Source: Thiothrix phosphatis
Lineage (GTDB): Bacteria > Pseudomonadota > Gammaproteobacteria > Thiotrichales > Thiotrichaceae
NCBI RefSeq assembly: GCF_035668035.1
Contig: NZ_JAYMYJ010000042.1
Coordinates: 36,011-100,010 of the forward strand
Reading direction: 5' to 3'
Length of the DNA: 64,000 nt
Positions within the stretch are counted from its first letter, which is position 1; each line of letters begins with the position of its first letter. The notes beneath the pieces were generated by a model. It was not told the DNA's origin. It worked only from the letters and a program-made list of their open reading frames with translations, and searched no databases. The position numbers and the translations under genes are program-made. This document shows, piece after piece, positions 1 to 7,979 of this stretch.

Positions 1-1
1 G

Positions 2-727
2 TTTGGTGCTGGGCACATGGGCATAACGGCTGAGAATCTGGCTACCAAATGGAATATCAGCCGGGAAGAGCAGGATGCTTTTGCCCTGGAATCCCAGCGG
101 CGGGCAGCGGTTGCGATTGCGGAAGGCCGTTTCAAGTCACAGATTGTCCCAATCGTGAAAAAAACCCGCAAGGGTGATGTGGTGTTCGATACTGATGAAC
201 ACCCGCGTGCGAACACAACCATGGAAACCTTGGCTAAAATGCGTCCGGCTTTCAAGAAGGATGGGACAGTCACTGCGGGGAATGCCTCCGGCATTAATGA
301 TGGCGCGGCTTTCTTTGTGCTGGCCGCAGGGGATGTTGCTGAGAAAGCAGGCTATAAACCAATGGCGCGTCTGGTGTCGTATGCAGTGGCAGGCGTGCCG
401 AATGACCTGATGGGCGAAGGGCCTATCCCGTCGTCAAAACTGGCTTTGAAAAAGGCTGGCATGACACTGGATCAGATGGATGTCATTGAGTCCAATGAAG
501 CGTTTGCGGCACAGGCGCTGGCTGTCGCCAAAGGGCTGGATCTGGATATGTCCCGCACCAACCCGAATGGTGGGGCAATTGCGTTGGGTCATCCGGTTGG
601 CTGTTCTGGCGCATTCATCGCCACCAAGGCATTGTATGAGTTGGAACGCATCAATGGACGTTATGCGCTGGTGACCATGTGTATTGGCGGCGGCCAAGGC
701 ATTGCGACCATCTTCGAACGTCTGTAA
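2..727 (+). CDS. acetyl-CoA C-acyltransferase (thiolase), 3' part
   Basis: C-terminal 241 or so residues of a thiolase, which condenses two acetyl-CoA to acetoacetyl-CoA or runs the reverse cleavage. The gene enters from outside the window: the frame is already open at base 2 (FGAGHMGITAENLA), so the true start and the N-terminal nucleophilic cysteine are not visible. The two C-terminal catalytic motifs are intact: ALGHPVGCSGA with the active-site histidine, and CIGGGQG with the second cysteine. The motif ESNEAFAAQ, typical of thiolases, also lies here. It could serve polyhydroxybutyrate synthesis (PhaA) or fatty-acid degradation (AtoB/FadA-like); the flanking genes visible here do not decide this. 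Confidence 0.9.
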   Translation, partial: FGAGHMGITAENLATKWNISREEQDAFALESQRRAAVAIAEGRFKSQIVPIVKKTRKGDVVFDTDEHPRANTTMETLAKMRPAFKKDGTVTAGNASGINDGAAFFVLAAGDVAEKAGYKPMARLVSYAVAGVPNDLMGEGPIPSSKLALKKAGMTLDQMDVIESNEAFAAQALAVAKGLDLDMSRTNPNGGAIALGHPVGCSGAFIATKALYELERINGRYALVTMCIGGGQGIATIFERL

Positions 728-738
728 TTTACTGCCCC

Positions 739-777
739 ATAACCCACCTTACCAGCTTGTCTGGTAAGGTGGGTTAT
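739..777. terminator. Perfect 17-bp stem between convergent genes
   Basis: AACCCACCTTACCAG and its exact reverse complement, each extended by two further bases, form a 17-bp perfect stem closed by a 5-nt loop (cttgt). It lies between the thiolase stop and the convergent DUF3144 gene. No T-run follows on either strand, so it is either a bidirectional roadblock or RNA-stabilising hairpin rather than a textbook intrinsic terminator. Confidence 0.55.
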
Positions 778-791
778 CTGCGTCCCGTACT

Positions 792-1112
792 CTATTGGCC
801 AGATTCATCAGGCTTGATGTAGTTCTTATAGTTCTCCTTGAAATCGCGCAGGTTGTCGCCAAGCATATGGCGGAACTGCTTGCTGAGATATTCCATGGCT
901 TCGTCCATGTCAGCAATATATTCCTTGCGGTCAACGGATGACGAAGCGACCACAAAAGCATTGAAGCGGGCGGCGGCGTAAAGCATGGCGGCACCGATTT
1001 TGCCGGGTTCGCTGTTTTCCAGCCCGTTGTTGGCCTGTTCTATGAATTGTTCAGCCAAATCCCAGAATTCTTGGTCATTGTCTTGCGGGCTGACGTCTTT
1101 TTTCTTACTCAT
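792..1112 (-). CDS. DUF3144 family protein
   Basis: A 106-residue soluble protein matching the DUF3144 family by its core: FWDLAEQFIEQAN near the N-terminus, then AAMLYAAARFNAFV and a C-terminal region with DNLRDFKENY. No signal peptide or membrane segment is seen. The function of the family is unknown. It stands alone, convergent with the thiolase gene and about 90 bp from the 3' end of dut, which is on the same strand. Length and composition are normal for the family. Confidence 0.8.
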   Translation of the reverse strand: MSKKKDVSPQDNDQEFWDLAEQFIEQANNGLENSEPGKIGAAMLYAAARFNAFVVASSSVDRKEYIADMDEAMEYLSKQFRHMLGDNLRDFKENYKNYIKPDESGQ

Positions 1113-1201
1113 TCGGCAAATCCTTGGGGTGAGGGGTACAAGGTTAAAACAGCAACATTTCCATAGTCACAGGATAGGTATAGGCATCGTCATGGCGCAA
1201 C

Positions 1202-1657
1202 TCAATGGCGTCCGGAATGGCCGAAGCCGCCCTCACCGCGCTGGGAAGACCCGAAATCCTCCACCTGTTGCAGCGCAACCTGCACCACCGGCACAAACAC
1301 CAGTTGGGCGATACGCTCGCCGGGCTGGATGGTGAATGGGTCTTGACCTCGGTTCCAGCAGGAAATGAACAACTGCCCCTGGTAATCGGAGTCAATCAGC
1401 CCCACCAAATTGCCTAACACAATACCATGTTTATGGCCAAGCCCGGAGCGGGGCAGGATAACGGCCGCCAGGCCAGGGTCGCCGATATGGATGGCGAGGC
1501 CAGTGGGAACCAAGTGGGTATCGCCGGGCAACAGGGTGACGGCTTCATCCAGGCAGGCGCGCAAATCCATGCCAGCGGAGCCGTTGGTGGCGTATGCAGG
1601 CAAGGGAAATTCGTCGCCGATGCGCGGGTCGAGAATCCTGTATTCAATCGTGGCCAT
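1202..1657 (-). CDS. dut: deoxyuridine 5'-triphosphate nucleotidohydrolase
   Basis: Homotrimeric dUTPase, hydrolysing dUTP to dUMP and pyrophosphate, which keeps uracil out of DNA and feeds dUMP to thymidylate synthase (thyA is also in this window). All five family motifs are visible in 151 residues: GSAGMDLRA (motif 1), PRSGLG (2), GLIDSDYQG (3), RIAQLVF (4) and RGEGGFGHSG (5; the usual final threonine-glycine is histidine-serine-glycine here, a common variant). The start overlaps the end of coaBC by 14 bp, so the two are translationally coupled, as in many gammaproteobacteria. Confidence 0.96.
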   Translation of the reverse strand: MATIEYRILDPRIGDEFPLPAYATNGSAGMDLRACLDEAVTLLPGDTHLVPTGLAIHIGDPGLAAVILPRSGLGHKHGIVLGNLVGLIDSDYQGQLFISCWNRGQDPFTIQPGERIAQLVFVPVVQVALQQVEDFGSSQRGEGGFGHSGRH

Positions 1658-2867
1658 CAGGGTGTTTTTTCCGTTTGTGGTATTGCTCCGCCACCAGCTC
1701 CATCAAGGCTTCCGCCAGTTGCTGTTTGTCCATTTCCGGCAAGGAGCGGTGGCCGTCCTTCCACACGACCTCCAACGCATTGGTGGGTTGGTCGAAGGCT
1801 TTGCCGTCAGCAACGGAATTGGCGGCAATCATATCGATTCCTTTGCGCTCCAATTTGCTGCGGGCGTATTCCATCAGGTTGTGGGTTTCCGCCGCAAAAC
1901 CAACGGTAAACAGGTGTGGGTATTCTTGCGTAATGGTGGCCAGAATATCCGTTGTGCGTTTCATTTCAAGATGCAGTGTGTCGGCGTTTTTCTTGATCTT
2001 GTGGTTGGCGACAGCGACCGGGGTGTAGTCGGCAACGGCAGCGGTCGCAATAAACAAGTCAGTCTGCCGAGCCTGTTCACAGGTCGCCTTGAGCATGTCG
2101 GCGGCGGATTCGGTGATAATACGTTGCACGCCTGGGGGACAGTCCAACGACACGTGACCCGACACCAGCATCACCTTTGCGCCCATCTTTGCTGCCGCCT
2201 GCGCGACCGCGTAGCCCATTTTGCCAGAACTGCGGTTAGTGAGAAACCGTACCGGGTCGATGGCTTCACGGGTAGGCCCGGCAGTCACCAGCACACGCAC
2301 TCCCTGAAACAAGGTGCTGACAGCGCAGCATCCTTCCAGCGCGCGCACCAGCTCGGCAGGTTCCAGCATCCGGCCTGGGCCAGTGTCGCCGCATGCCTGC
2401 TCGCCTTCGGCTGGGCCGAAAACATACACGCCACGCTCCTTCAGGGTGCGGATATTGTGCTGGGTAGCGGGATTTTTCCACATTTGTTGGTTTGCCGCTG
2501 GCGCTACGGCAAGCGGGGCTTTTGACGCCAGGCAAATGGTGGTCAGCAGCTCATCCGCCAGTCCCCAAGCCAGTTTCGCCAACGTATTGGCCGTCGCTGG
2601 CGCAATCAGGATGTAATCCGCCCAGCGCGCCAGCTCAATGTGCCCCATGCCCATCTCGGCTTCAGGATCAAGCAATTCGGTATGCACCGGATTCCCCGAC
2701 AGCGCTTGCATGGTCAGCGGTGTGATGAATTGCTGCGCGGATTTTGTCATACAGACGCGCACGTTTGCGCCTTGCTTGATGAGCAAGCGCACCAGCTCGG
2801 CGGATTTATAGGCTGCGATGCCGCCACTTATCCCTAAAAGAATGTTTTTGCCAGGGAGGAATGACAT
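1644..2867 (-). CDS. coaBC: bifunctional phosphopantothenoylcysteine decarboxylase / phosphopantothenate-cysteine ligase
   Basis: Two-step enzyme of coenzyme A synthesis. The N-terminal flavoprotein half (CoaC, about residues 1-185) has ILLGISGGIAAYKS, the catalytic histidine in MGMGHIELARWADY, and the substrate-binding ACGDTGPGRM. The C-terminal ligase half (CoaB) carries LVTAGPTREAIDPVRFLTN and SSGKMG. The methionine at 2867 (MSFLPGKN) is preferred over an upstream one at 2903 because homologues begin here; this gives 407 residues. It is divergent from radC (42 bp apart) and overlaps dut downstream. The dut-coaBC-radC neighbourhood is standard for gammaproteobacteria. Confidence 0.95.
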   Translation of the reverse strand: MSFLPGKNILLGISGGIAAYKSAELVRLLIKQGANVRVCMTKSAQQFITPLTMQALSGNPVHTELLDPEAEMGMGHIELARWADYILIAPATANTLAKLAWGLADELLTTICLASKAPLAVAPAANQQMWKNPATQHNIRTLKERGVYVFGPAEGEQACGDTGPGRMLEPAELVRALEGCCAVSTLFQGVRVLVTAGPTREAIDPVRFLTNRSSGKMGYAVAQAAAKMGAKVMLVSGHVSLDCPPGVQRIITESAADMLKATCEQARQTDLFIATAAVADYTPVAVANHKIKKNADTLHLEMKRTTDILATITQEYPHLFTVGFAAETHNLMEYARSKLERKGIDMIAANSVADGKAFDQPTNALEVVWKDGHRSLPEMDKQQLAEALMELVAEQYHKRKKHPDGHD

Positions 2868-2908
2868 AAGATTTGCCCTCTGACCCAATGAATAAAAAAG
2901 CATGAACT

Positions 2909-3580
2909 ATGGCAATCACTGACTGGCCGGTTGATGAACGTCCACGCGAAAAATTGTTGTCACGCGGCGCTCAAGCCCTGTCTGACGCCGAACTGCTGGC
3001 TATTTTCCTGCGTGTAGGCGTGCGCGGGAAAACCGCCGTCGATCTCGCACGCGAGTTGCTGCAAGGCTTTGGTAGTTTACGACAATTGTTTGATGCAGAC
3101 GCACAAAATTTTTGTGCAGTGCAAGGTATGGGTGAAGCCAAGTACGTCCAGCTTCAGGCGGTGCTGGAAATGTCGCGCCGTTATCTGGCGGAAAAAATGC
3201 AGCGGGGTGACCCTTTGTCTGATCCGGATACCGTGCGTTTCTACCTGACCTCCCGGTTGCGCGACTACCGTTTCGAGGTGTTTTCCTGCCTGTTTCTGGA
3301 TAACCGCCACCGGGTGATCCAGTATGAGGAGCTGTTCCGTGGCACCATTGACGGAGCCAGTGTCCACCCGCGCGAAGTGGTGCGGCGGGCTTTGCATCAC
3401 AATGCGGCGGCGGTCATTTTTGCACATAACCACCCTTCCGGGGTGGCGGAGCCTAGCCAGGCGGATGAGCGCATTACCCGGAAATTGCAGGATGCCCTGC
3501 GCCTGATTGATGTCAGGGTGCTGGATCATTTTGTGGTAGGGGATCATGTGGTGTCCTTTGCTGAAAGGGGCTTGCTGTAA
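2909..3580 (+). CDS. radC: RadC family JAB/JAMM-domain protein
   Basis: 223 residues. The N-terminal helix-hairpin-helix-like region (about residues 1-100, with RPREKLLSRGAQALSDAELL) precedes a JAB/MPN domain carrying the metalloprotease-type motif HNHPSGVAEPSQAD. The name comes from an old radiation phenotype that was later reassigned; the biochemical role is still unsettled. It is transcribed away from coaBC across a short 42-bp gap, so the two genes must share promoter DNA. The rpmB-rpmG ribosomal genes that often follow radC are absent; an unrelated acidic protein follows instead. Confidence 0.94.
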   Translation: MAITDWPVDERPREKLLSRGAQALSDAELLAIFLRVGVRGKTAVDLARELLQGFGSLRQLFDADAQNFCAVQGMGEAKYVQLQAVLEMSRRYLAEKMQRGDPLSDPDTVRFYLTSRLRDYRFEVFSCLFLDNRHRVIQYEELFRGTIDGASVHPREVVRRALHHNAAAVIFAHNHPSGVAEPSQADERITRKLQDALRLIDVRVLDHFVVGDHVVSFAERGLL

Positions 3581-3659
3581 TGGATGAGCAAAAATGACGG
3601 ACGTGCTACCATGCGTGAATATCGCCAATAATTTTTCTCACCACCAAAAGGACTTAGCC

Positions 3660-4379
3660 GTGATTACAGCGGAACAGGAAAAACAGGTCAGCGGAACCAT
3701 GGAGCTGCTGAGCGCTTATATCGCCAAACCACCCTGGGAAGAATGGATGGTGGAGGTCTTTTCCGACGCCATTGCCTATGCCGCCGAAATGCTGGAGCTG
3801 TCAGGCGATGAAGTGCTGGACTATCTTGAAGAAGAACCCCAAGGACAGATGGCGCATTCCCACGTATTTGAGCACTTCGTAACCACCGAAACCAATGAGG
3901 ATGGTGAAAGTGCATTGCAGGAGTTCATGCGCGCACGGGTGCAGCAGGAGGAGCAGTCTTTTGCCTGCCAATATTTGGAGGCGCTTAACCAGTCAAAACT
4001 GGGGCTGTGGGAAGTGGTGGGCAAGGCCGGAAAATTTGTGGACGTGCGTCAAATGGGGGCAGAGGAACCTGTTGTGGTGAGGGTGGCTCTGGATGCGGGC
4101 AAAATTCCAGCCAATATCTGCATTGCTTCACGCGTGCTGACCTTGCCGGGTGATAACCATGTGTTCAGTTTTGGCATGCTGCCGGTTGAACACAGTGAAG
4201 CTGAAGACATTCTGGCCTATCTCAAGCAGGTGCGTGGCGAGATGCAGGAAGCCGCCAAAAGCGGGGAAGGGCAGGAGTATGATGCGGACGATATTGAGGC
4301 GGCCATTGGAGAAGAGTTGGAGGATCTGTTATTCCATGAAACGCTGACCGCCTGGATCGGGCAAGGTTTTGATAGCTAA
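3660..4379 (+). CDS. acidic protein of unknown function
   Basis: I do not recognise this gene. From a GTG at 3660 it encodes 239 residues; this start is preferred to the ATG at 3594 because AAAGGAC sits about 7 nt upstream. The protein is strongly acidic, with glutamate/aspartate clusters near residues 60-65 (EEEP) and in the C-terminal quarter (EGQEYDADDIEAAIGEELED). No signal peptide, membrane segment or metal-binding motif is evident. A more hydrophobic beta-rich middle section (VVVRVALDAG, ICIASRVLTLPGDNHVFSFG) suggests one folded domain. It lies 79 bp after radC and ends before a bidirectional terminator. Codon use matches its neighbours. Confidence 0.75.
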   Translation: MITAEQEKQVSGTMELLSAYIAKPPWEEWMVEVFSDAIAYAAEMLELSGDEVLDYLEEEPQGQMAHSHVFEHFVTTETNEDGESALQEFMRARVQQEEQSFACQYLEALNQSKLGLWEVVGKAGKFVDVRQMGAEEPVVVRVALDAGKIPANICIASRVLTLPGDNHVFSFGMLPVEHSEAEDILAYLKQVRGEMQEAAKSGEGQEYDADDIEAAIGEELEDLLFHETLTAWIGQGFDS

Positions 4380-4390
4380 AGGCATGCAAC

Positions 4391-4438
4391 AGAAAAGAAA
4401 AAGGGCCGCCGCAATGGCAGCCCCTGAACAGCTTTTTT
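4391..4438. terminator. Bidirectional intrinsic terminator
   Basis: GGGCCGCC (4403-4410) pairs with GGCAGCCC (4416-4423) with one mismatch and a 5-nt loop. The minus strand follows with a T-rich run (complement of 4391-4402), and the plus strand has six T at 4433-4438. It can end the acidic-protein gene on the plus strand and readthrough from ssb on the minus strand. Confidence 0.65.
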
Positions 4439-4470
4439 ACTTCTCTATTTTAAGATAAGTTTTAATGGTT

Positions 4471-4546
4471 ACGTTGTCACAACGTTGAAAAAGTGCTTGT
4501 ATTTCCTCCTAGCTGTGCGTCTATGCGCGTTCTCCAGTACAAGCAC
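4471..4546. promoter_or_regulatory. Palindromes in the acidic-protein/ssb intergenic region
   Basis: A perfect palindrome ACGTTGT-c-ACAACGT lies at 4471-4485. Close by, GTGCTTGTA (4493-4501) is repeated inverted as TACAAGCAC (4538-4546), 36 nt apart. Neither is followed by a T-run. They lie between convergent genes, where an operator is not expected, so a structured RNA or a protein-binding site are both possible. Confidence 0.35.
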
Positions 4547-4577
4547 GCGGGGATTATAGGGGAATTGGCGCTGAACA

Positions 4578-4625
4578 GAATACCCTTTCTCTGCCGGGAA
4601 TAAGGCAGTCTATGCAAGGGTATTC
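4578..4625 (-). terminator. Long two-tier hairpin downstream of ssb
   Basis: GAATACCCTT (4578-4587) pairs exactly with AAGGGTATTC (4616-4625), and inside it CTGCC (4591-4595) pairs with GGCAG (4604-4608). It lies immediately after the ssb stop codon in the ssb transcript. There is no clear T-run, so it may protect or process the ssb mRNA 3' end, with real termination at the hairpin near 4403. Confidence 0.45.
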
Positions 4626-4636
4626 CCTAAGTTCCC

Positions 4637-5116
4637 TCAGAACGGAATATCATCGTCGAAATCTTCAAAGCCGCGATCAGCGCCACCGCCTGTATTGCCA
4701 TTGCCAGCGTAAGAATTGTTTGAGCCTCCGCTACGCGCTGGAGCGCCATCATCGTAACTGCCTGCCCCCATGCCACCGCCTGGGCGCCCGCCCAACATCT
4801 GCATATCACTGGCGACAATTTCCGTGGTGTAACGGTCTTGCCCGTCCTGTCCCTGCCATTTGCGGGTGCGCAGGCTGCCTTCGATATAAACTTGTTGGCC
4901 TTTGCGCAGGTATTCCCCGGCAATTTCCGCTAGCCGGTTAAAGAAGACCACCCGATGCCATTCGGTGGTTTCCTTCTTTTCGCCGGTTTGCTTGTCTTTC
5001 CACTGCTCGCTGGTGGCCACGCTGACGTTGGTGATGGCGCCGCCGCTGGGCATGTATTTCACTTCCGGATCACGGCCCAGTGTGCCAACCAGAATGACCT
5101 TATTCACACCACGCAT
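4637..5116 (-). CDS. ssb: single-stranded DNA-binding protein
   Basis: 159 residues. The N-terminal OB-fold (about 1-110) begins MRGVNKVILVGTLGRDPEV and includes TEWHRVVFFNRLAEIAGEYL, typical of bacterial SSB. A glycine/serine/asparagine-rich flexible linker follows, and the protein ends in the acidic tip DFDDDIPF, which docks replication and repair partners. It coats single-stranded DNA in replication, recombination and repair. It is monocistronic on the minus strand. I saw no convincing LexA-type box upstream. Confidence 0.96.
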   Translation of the reverse strand: MRGVNKVILVGTLGRDPEVKYMPSGGAITNVSVATSEQWKDKQTGEKKETTEWHRVVFFNRLAEIAGEYLRKGQQVYIEGSLRTRKWQGQDGQDRYTTEIVASDMQMLGGRPGGGMGAGSYDDGAPARSGGSNNSYAGNGNTGGGADRGFEDFDDDIPF

Positions 5117-5342
5117 ATGGAGTTACCTCTTTTTTCATTGAATTTCAAAATATTATGCTCAATTGACGCTGATTTCCCTGGCTTCGTGATTGACGCCCGC
5201 TCGCCTGCCCAATTGATAGGGAAGCCTTCATGTAATATACCTGCCCCCTCCCGAGTTTGCGAGTTCAGTGTTACCGGGATGGATCGCCACACTTTTACGT
5301 AGCTATGCATTGTTCCATGGACACTTTTCCCCCTTCAGATTG

Positions 5343-6026
5343 TTACTGTACTTTGCAACATCCCGAAATCACCTGCCGGTTGTTCAACACCGCTGTAATT
5401 GCGTAGGGGTAGCTCACATCCGACATGCCGTCGCTGCAACTTTCAACCTTTTGCATGAACGCCTGGGTTTCATCGGTTCCTTTTTCCCCGGCAATCACGG
5501 CGATGCTGGTGTTGTTCGCCGATGTCTGGCGGAACGTGACCGGCACGTTGTATTGCGGGCCATCATTCATATTGACTTTCAACTGGTTGGCGCTGATGTC
5601 TATGCGCCAGAAAGGTTCTGTGCCAGCACAATTCAAAACCAATTCCGGTTTGGCGTCACTGGCGGCAGGCGGTGCCTGGGATGGCGGCGTGGAAGTTGGG
5701 GGAATGGCGCTCGCCTGCGCTTCCGGCAACAGATACTGCTTGTTCACCCAGCCGCCTACGCCTGCCCAGTAAACCTTCACCCAGATCGTGCCGCTGATTT
5801 TCTGTTCTTCGCCGGTCGCCACCACGCCTTGCCCATTAGCGGGAATCCTGCCGGTGATCGCGTTGCTGACGCCGGGGCCGGAACGCATATTGAGAAAATC
5901 GCCTGCCCTGACGCCGGTTACGGCGAACACTTCGGGTTCAGCCGCGTGTGAAGGGGGGAGGGCTGCCGTGGACGTTAGCAGCACGCCGGTGAGGACGGCA
6001 GCCATGACAAAGGAAGGTTTTCTCAT
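5343..6026 (-). CDS. exported SH3-domain protein with COG3650-like C-terminal domain
   Basis: 227 residues from the ATG at 6026, chosen because AGGAG lies 9 nt upstream; the open frame extends further up to 6146 but without a ribosome site. A Sec signal peptide (MRKPSFVMAAVLTGVLL..., cleaved near SHA-A) is followed by a bacterial SH3 domain (about residues 35-95; LNMRSGPG and GWVNKQYL), a proline/serine/alanine linker and a C-terminal domain beginning LNCAGTEPFWRIDIS, resembling COG3650-type domains. Three cysteines near the C-terminus could form disulphides in the periplasm. A cell-envelope role is likely but no specific function can be assigned. Confidence 0.75.
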   Translation of the reverse strand: MRKPSFVMAAVLTGVLLTSTAALPPSHAAEPEVFAVTGVRAGDFLNMRSGPGVSNAITGRIPANGQGVVATGEEQKISGTIWVKVYWAGVGGWVNKQYLLPEAQASAIPPTSTPPSQAPPAASDAKPELVLNCAGTEPFWRIDISANQLKVNMNDGPQYNVPVTFRQTSANNTSIAVIAGEKGTDETQAFMQKVESCSDGMSDVSYPYAITAVLNNRQVISGCCKVQ

Positions 6027-6212
6027 GCCAAATCTCCTAGTTCCAATGCGTTTATTACCTGTAATGGACAATACACACAGGATTTTAGTCCGTTTTTCTG
6101 TAAACGGGTTGACGGCGGCCAAATTGCCGTTCCATCTCCTCGCCATCCGCTAGGTTGTCTGCGCGTGGGAGAGCGGGGATAATAGCCGGTTTGATGACGT
6201 GCATACGACGGA

Positions 6213-7595
6213 ATGACGGATACGATGACAGGCAAAATTTTTATCGAAACCCACGGCTGCCAGATGAACGAATACGACTCAGCCAAGATGCTGGATGTAC
6301 TGCATCACGCCCAAGGGTTGGAGCTGACCGATGATCCGGAACAGGCCGACGTGTTGCTGCTGAACACCTGCTCGATCCGTGAAAAAGCACAGGAAAAGGT
6401 GTTTTCCCAACTGGGGCGCTGGAAAGAAATCAAACAGCGCAAACCCAATATCGTCATTGGCGTTGGCGGCTGCGTGGCCAGCCAGGAAGGCGCGGCCTTG
6501 CGTGAACGCGCCCCGGTGGTGGATGTGGTGTTCGGCCCGCAGACCTTGCATCGCCTGCCCGACATGATCCGCCAGGTGCGGACTGCGCATACGCCAGTGG
6601 TGGATATTTCCTTCCCGGAAATTGAAAAGTTTGACAACCTGCCGGAACCGCGCGCCGAAGGCCCGACCGCTTTCGTTTCCGTCATGGAAGGGTGCAGCAA
6701 ATACTGTACGTTCTGCGTGGTGCCCTACACCCGTGGCGAGGAGATTTCCCGCCCGTTCGACGATGTGGTCGCCGAAGTCGCGCAACTGGCGGCGCAGGGC
6801 GTGCGTGAAGTCAATCTGCTGGGGCAGAATGTCAACGCTTACCGGGGCAGGATGCATGACGGCTCCATCGCCGACCTCGCCACGCTGATCACTTACGTGG
6901 CGGCGGTGGACGGTATCGGCCGCATCCGTTACACCACTTCGCATCCGAATGAGTTCAGCGATAGCCTGATTCAGGTCTACGCCGATGTGCCGGAACTGGT
7001 CAACCACCTGCATCTGCCGGTGCAAAGCGGTTCCGACCGGATTCTGGCAGCGATGAAACGCAATCACATGGCGTTGGAGTACAAGGCCAAAATCCGCAAG
7101 CTGCGCAAAATTCGCCCCAATATCAGCTTGTCGTCTGATTTCATCGTGGGCTTCCCCGGTGAAACTGAGCAGGATTTCGCTGACACCATGAAACTGATTG
7201 GCGACATCGGTTTTGACCATAGTTTCAGCTTCATCTACAGCGCCCGCCCCGGCACGCCTGCCGCCAGCCTGCCGGACGATACGCCGGTGGAGACCAAGAA
7301 AGCCCGCCTGCAACGCCTGCAAGCCCGTATCCTCGAACAGGCCAACGCCATCAGCCAGGCGATGGTGGGAAGCGTGCAGCGTGTGTTGGTGGAGTGCCCT
7401 TCCAAAAAAGACCCGGCGCAACTGGCGGGACGCACCGAAAACAACCGGGTGGTGAATTTCGACGGCCATCCGCGCCTGATCGGCAAGTTCGTGGATTTGC
7501 GCATTACCGAAGCGCTGCCCAACTCGTTGCGCGGCGTCATTGTGGCGGTGGAAAGCGATGCGGGGCGGATGCGTATGGAACCCATCCAACCCTGA
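6213..7595 (+). CDS. miaB: tRNA-2-methylthio-N6-dimethylallyladenosine synthase
   Basis: Radical-SAM methylthiotransferase that converts i6A37 to ms2i6A37 in tRNAs reading UNN codons. In 460 residues the three expected parts are present: N-terminal UPF0004 domain with ETHGCQMNEYDSAKM and the cluster cysteines at LNTCSIREKA and GGCVA; the radical-SAM motif CSKYCTFCVVPYTRGEE; and a C-terminal TRAM domain (about 385-455). The start at 6213 is taken; an in-frame ATG at 6225 is an alternative. It is transcribed alone; the ybeZ/ybeY genes that often follow are not here. Confidence 0.96.
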   Translation: MTDTMTGKIFIETHGCQMNEYDSAKMLDVLHHAQGLELTDDPEQADVLLLNTCSIREKAQEKVFSQLGRWKEIKQRKPNIVIGVGGCVASQEGAALRERAPVVDVVFGPQTLHRLPDMIRQVRTAHTPVVDISFPEIEKFDNLPEPRAEGPTAFVSVMEGCSKYCTFCVVPYTRGEEISRPFDDVVAEVAQLAAQGVREVNLLGQNVNAYRGRMHDGSIADLATLITYVAAVDGIGRIRYTTSHPNEFSDSLIQVYADVPELVNHLHLPVQSGSDRILAAMKRNHMALEYKAKIRKLRKIRPNISLSSDFIVGFPGETEQDFADTMKLIGDIGFDHSFSFIYSARPGTPAASLPDDTPVETKKARLQRLQARILEQANAISQAMVGSVQRVLVECPSKKDPAQLAGRTENNRVVNFDGHPRLIGKFVDLRITEALPNSLRGVIVAVESDAGRMRMEPIQP

Positions 7596-7648
7596 TCCAT
7601 TTTCCGTGAGGAGTGTGCATCAAGCCGGGGAAGGAAGGTGTTGGAGAC

Positions 7649-7685
7649 CCGGTTGGCCACTGATCTCTTGACAGCAGCCAACTGG
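7649..7685. repeat. Hairpin between convergent miaB and DUF2892 genes
   Basis: CCGGTTGGC (7649-7657) pairs with GCCAACTGG (7677-7685) over 9 bp, including one G-U pair, around a 19-nt loop. There is no T-run on either strand. It is the only structure seen in this 103-bp gap. Confidence 0.4.
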
Positions 7686-7698
7686 AGCGATCAAACAG

Positions 7699-7890
7699 TC
7701 ACTTATTGGTGTTTGTGCCAATCAGTTTGTAAGCTGGGCAAAAATTCAGGAAGCCCGTCGCCAACAGCACCACGCCGATGATCAGGAACAGCCAACGTGG
7801 ATGAATGACGCCGAGCAGGCTCAGCAGCAGCAAAACAGCGCCCGCGCCCAGGCGAATGTTCCTGTCCATACTGCCAACATTCTTTTCCAT
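7699..7890 (-). CDS. DUF2892 (YgaP-type) small membrane protein
   Basis: 63 residues from the ATG at 7890, preceded at about 6 nt by GAGGTG. The sequence begins MEKNVGSMDRNIRLGAGAVL and has two hydrophobic segments (about residues 14-30 and 33-50) separated by a short turn, then a tail with CPAYKLIG. This matches the inner-membrane domain found alone or fused to rhodanese in YgaP. In stand-alone form its role is unknown. A link to sulfur metabolism is often suggested from the rhodanese fusion; here that is only inference, although it fits the rest of the genome. Confidence 0.8.
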   Translation of the reverse strand: MEKNVGSMDRNIRLGAGAVLLLLSLLGVIHPRWLFLIIGVVLLATGFLNFCPAYKLIGTNTNK

Positions 7891-7979
7891 AAGACACCTC
7901 GTTTTAGTAGTGAACACAAAAACACAAATTCATGGTAGCATCCATACCCTGAAATATTAGCAAGACCCAAGCAGAATTC

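Noticed and set aside
1410..2525. 371-residue plus-strand frame over dut and coaBC
   Set aside because: Antisense to two well-supported enzymes; no family similarity.
6279..7589. 436-residue open frame antisense to miaB
   Set aside because: It lies entirely within miaB on the other strand, has no family motif and the composition typical of a GC-rich mirror frame.
7596..7698. Possible 4.5S (SRP) RNA after miaB because of GGAAGGAAGG
   Set aside because: The conserved SRP loop sequence and the long hairpin are absent; only a 9-bp stem is present.
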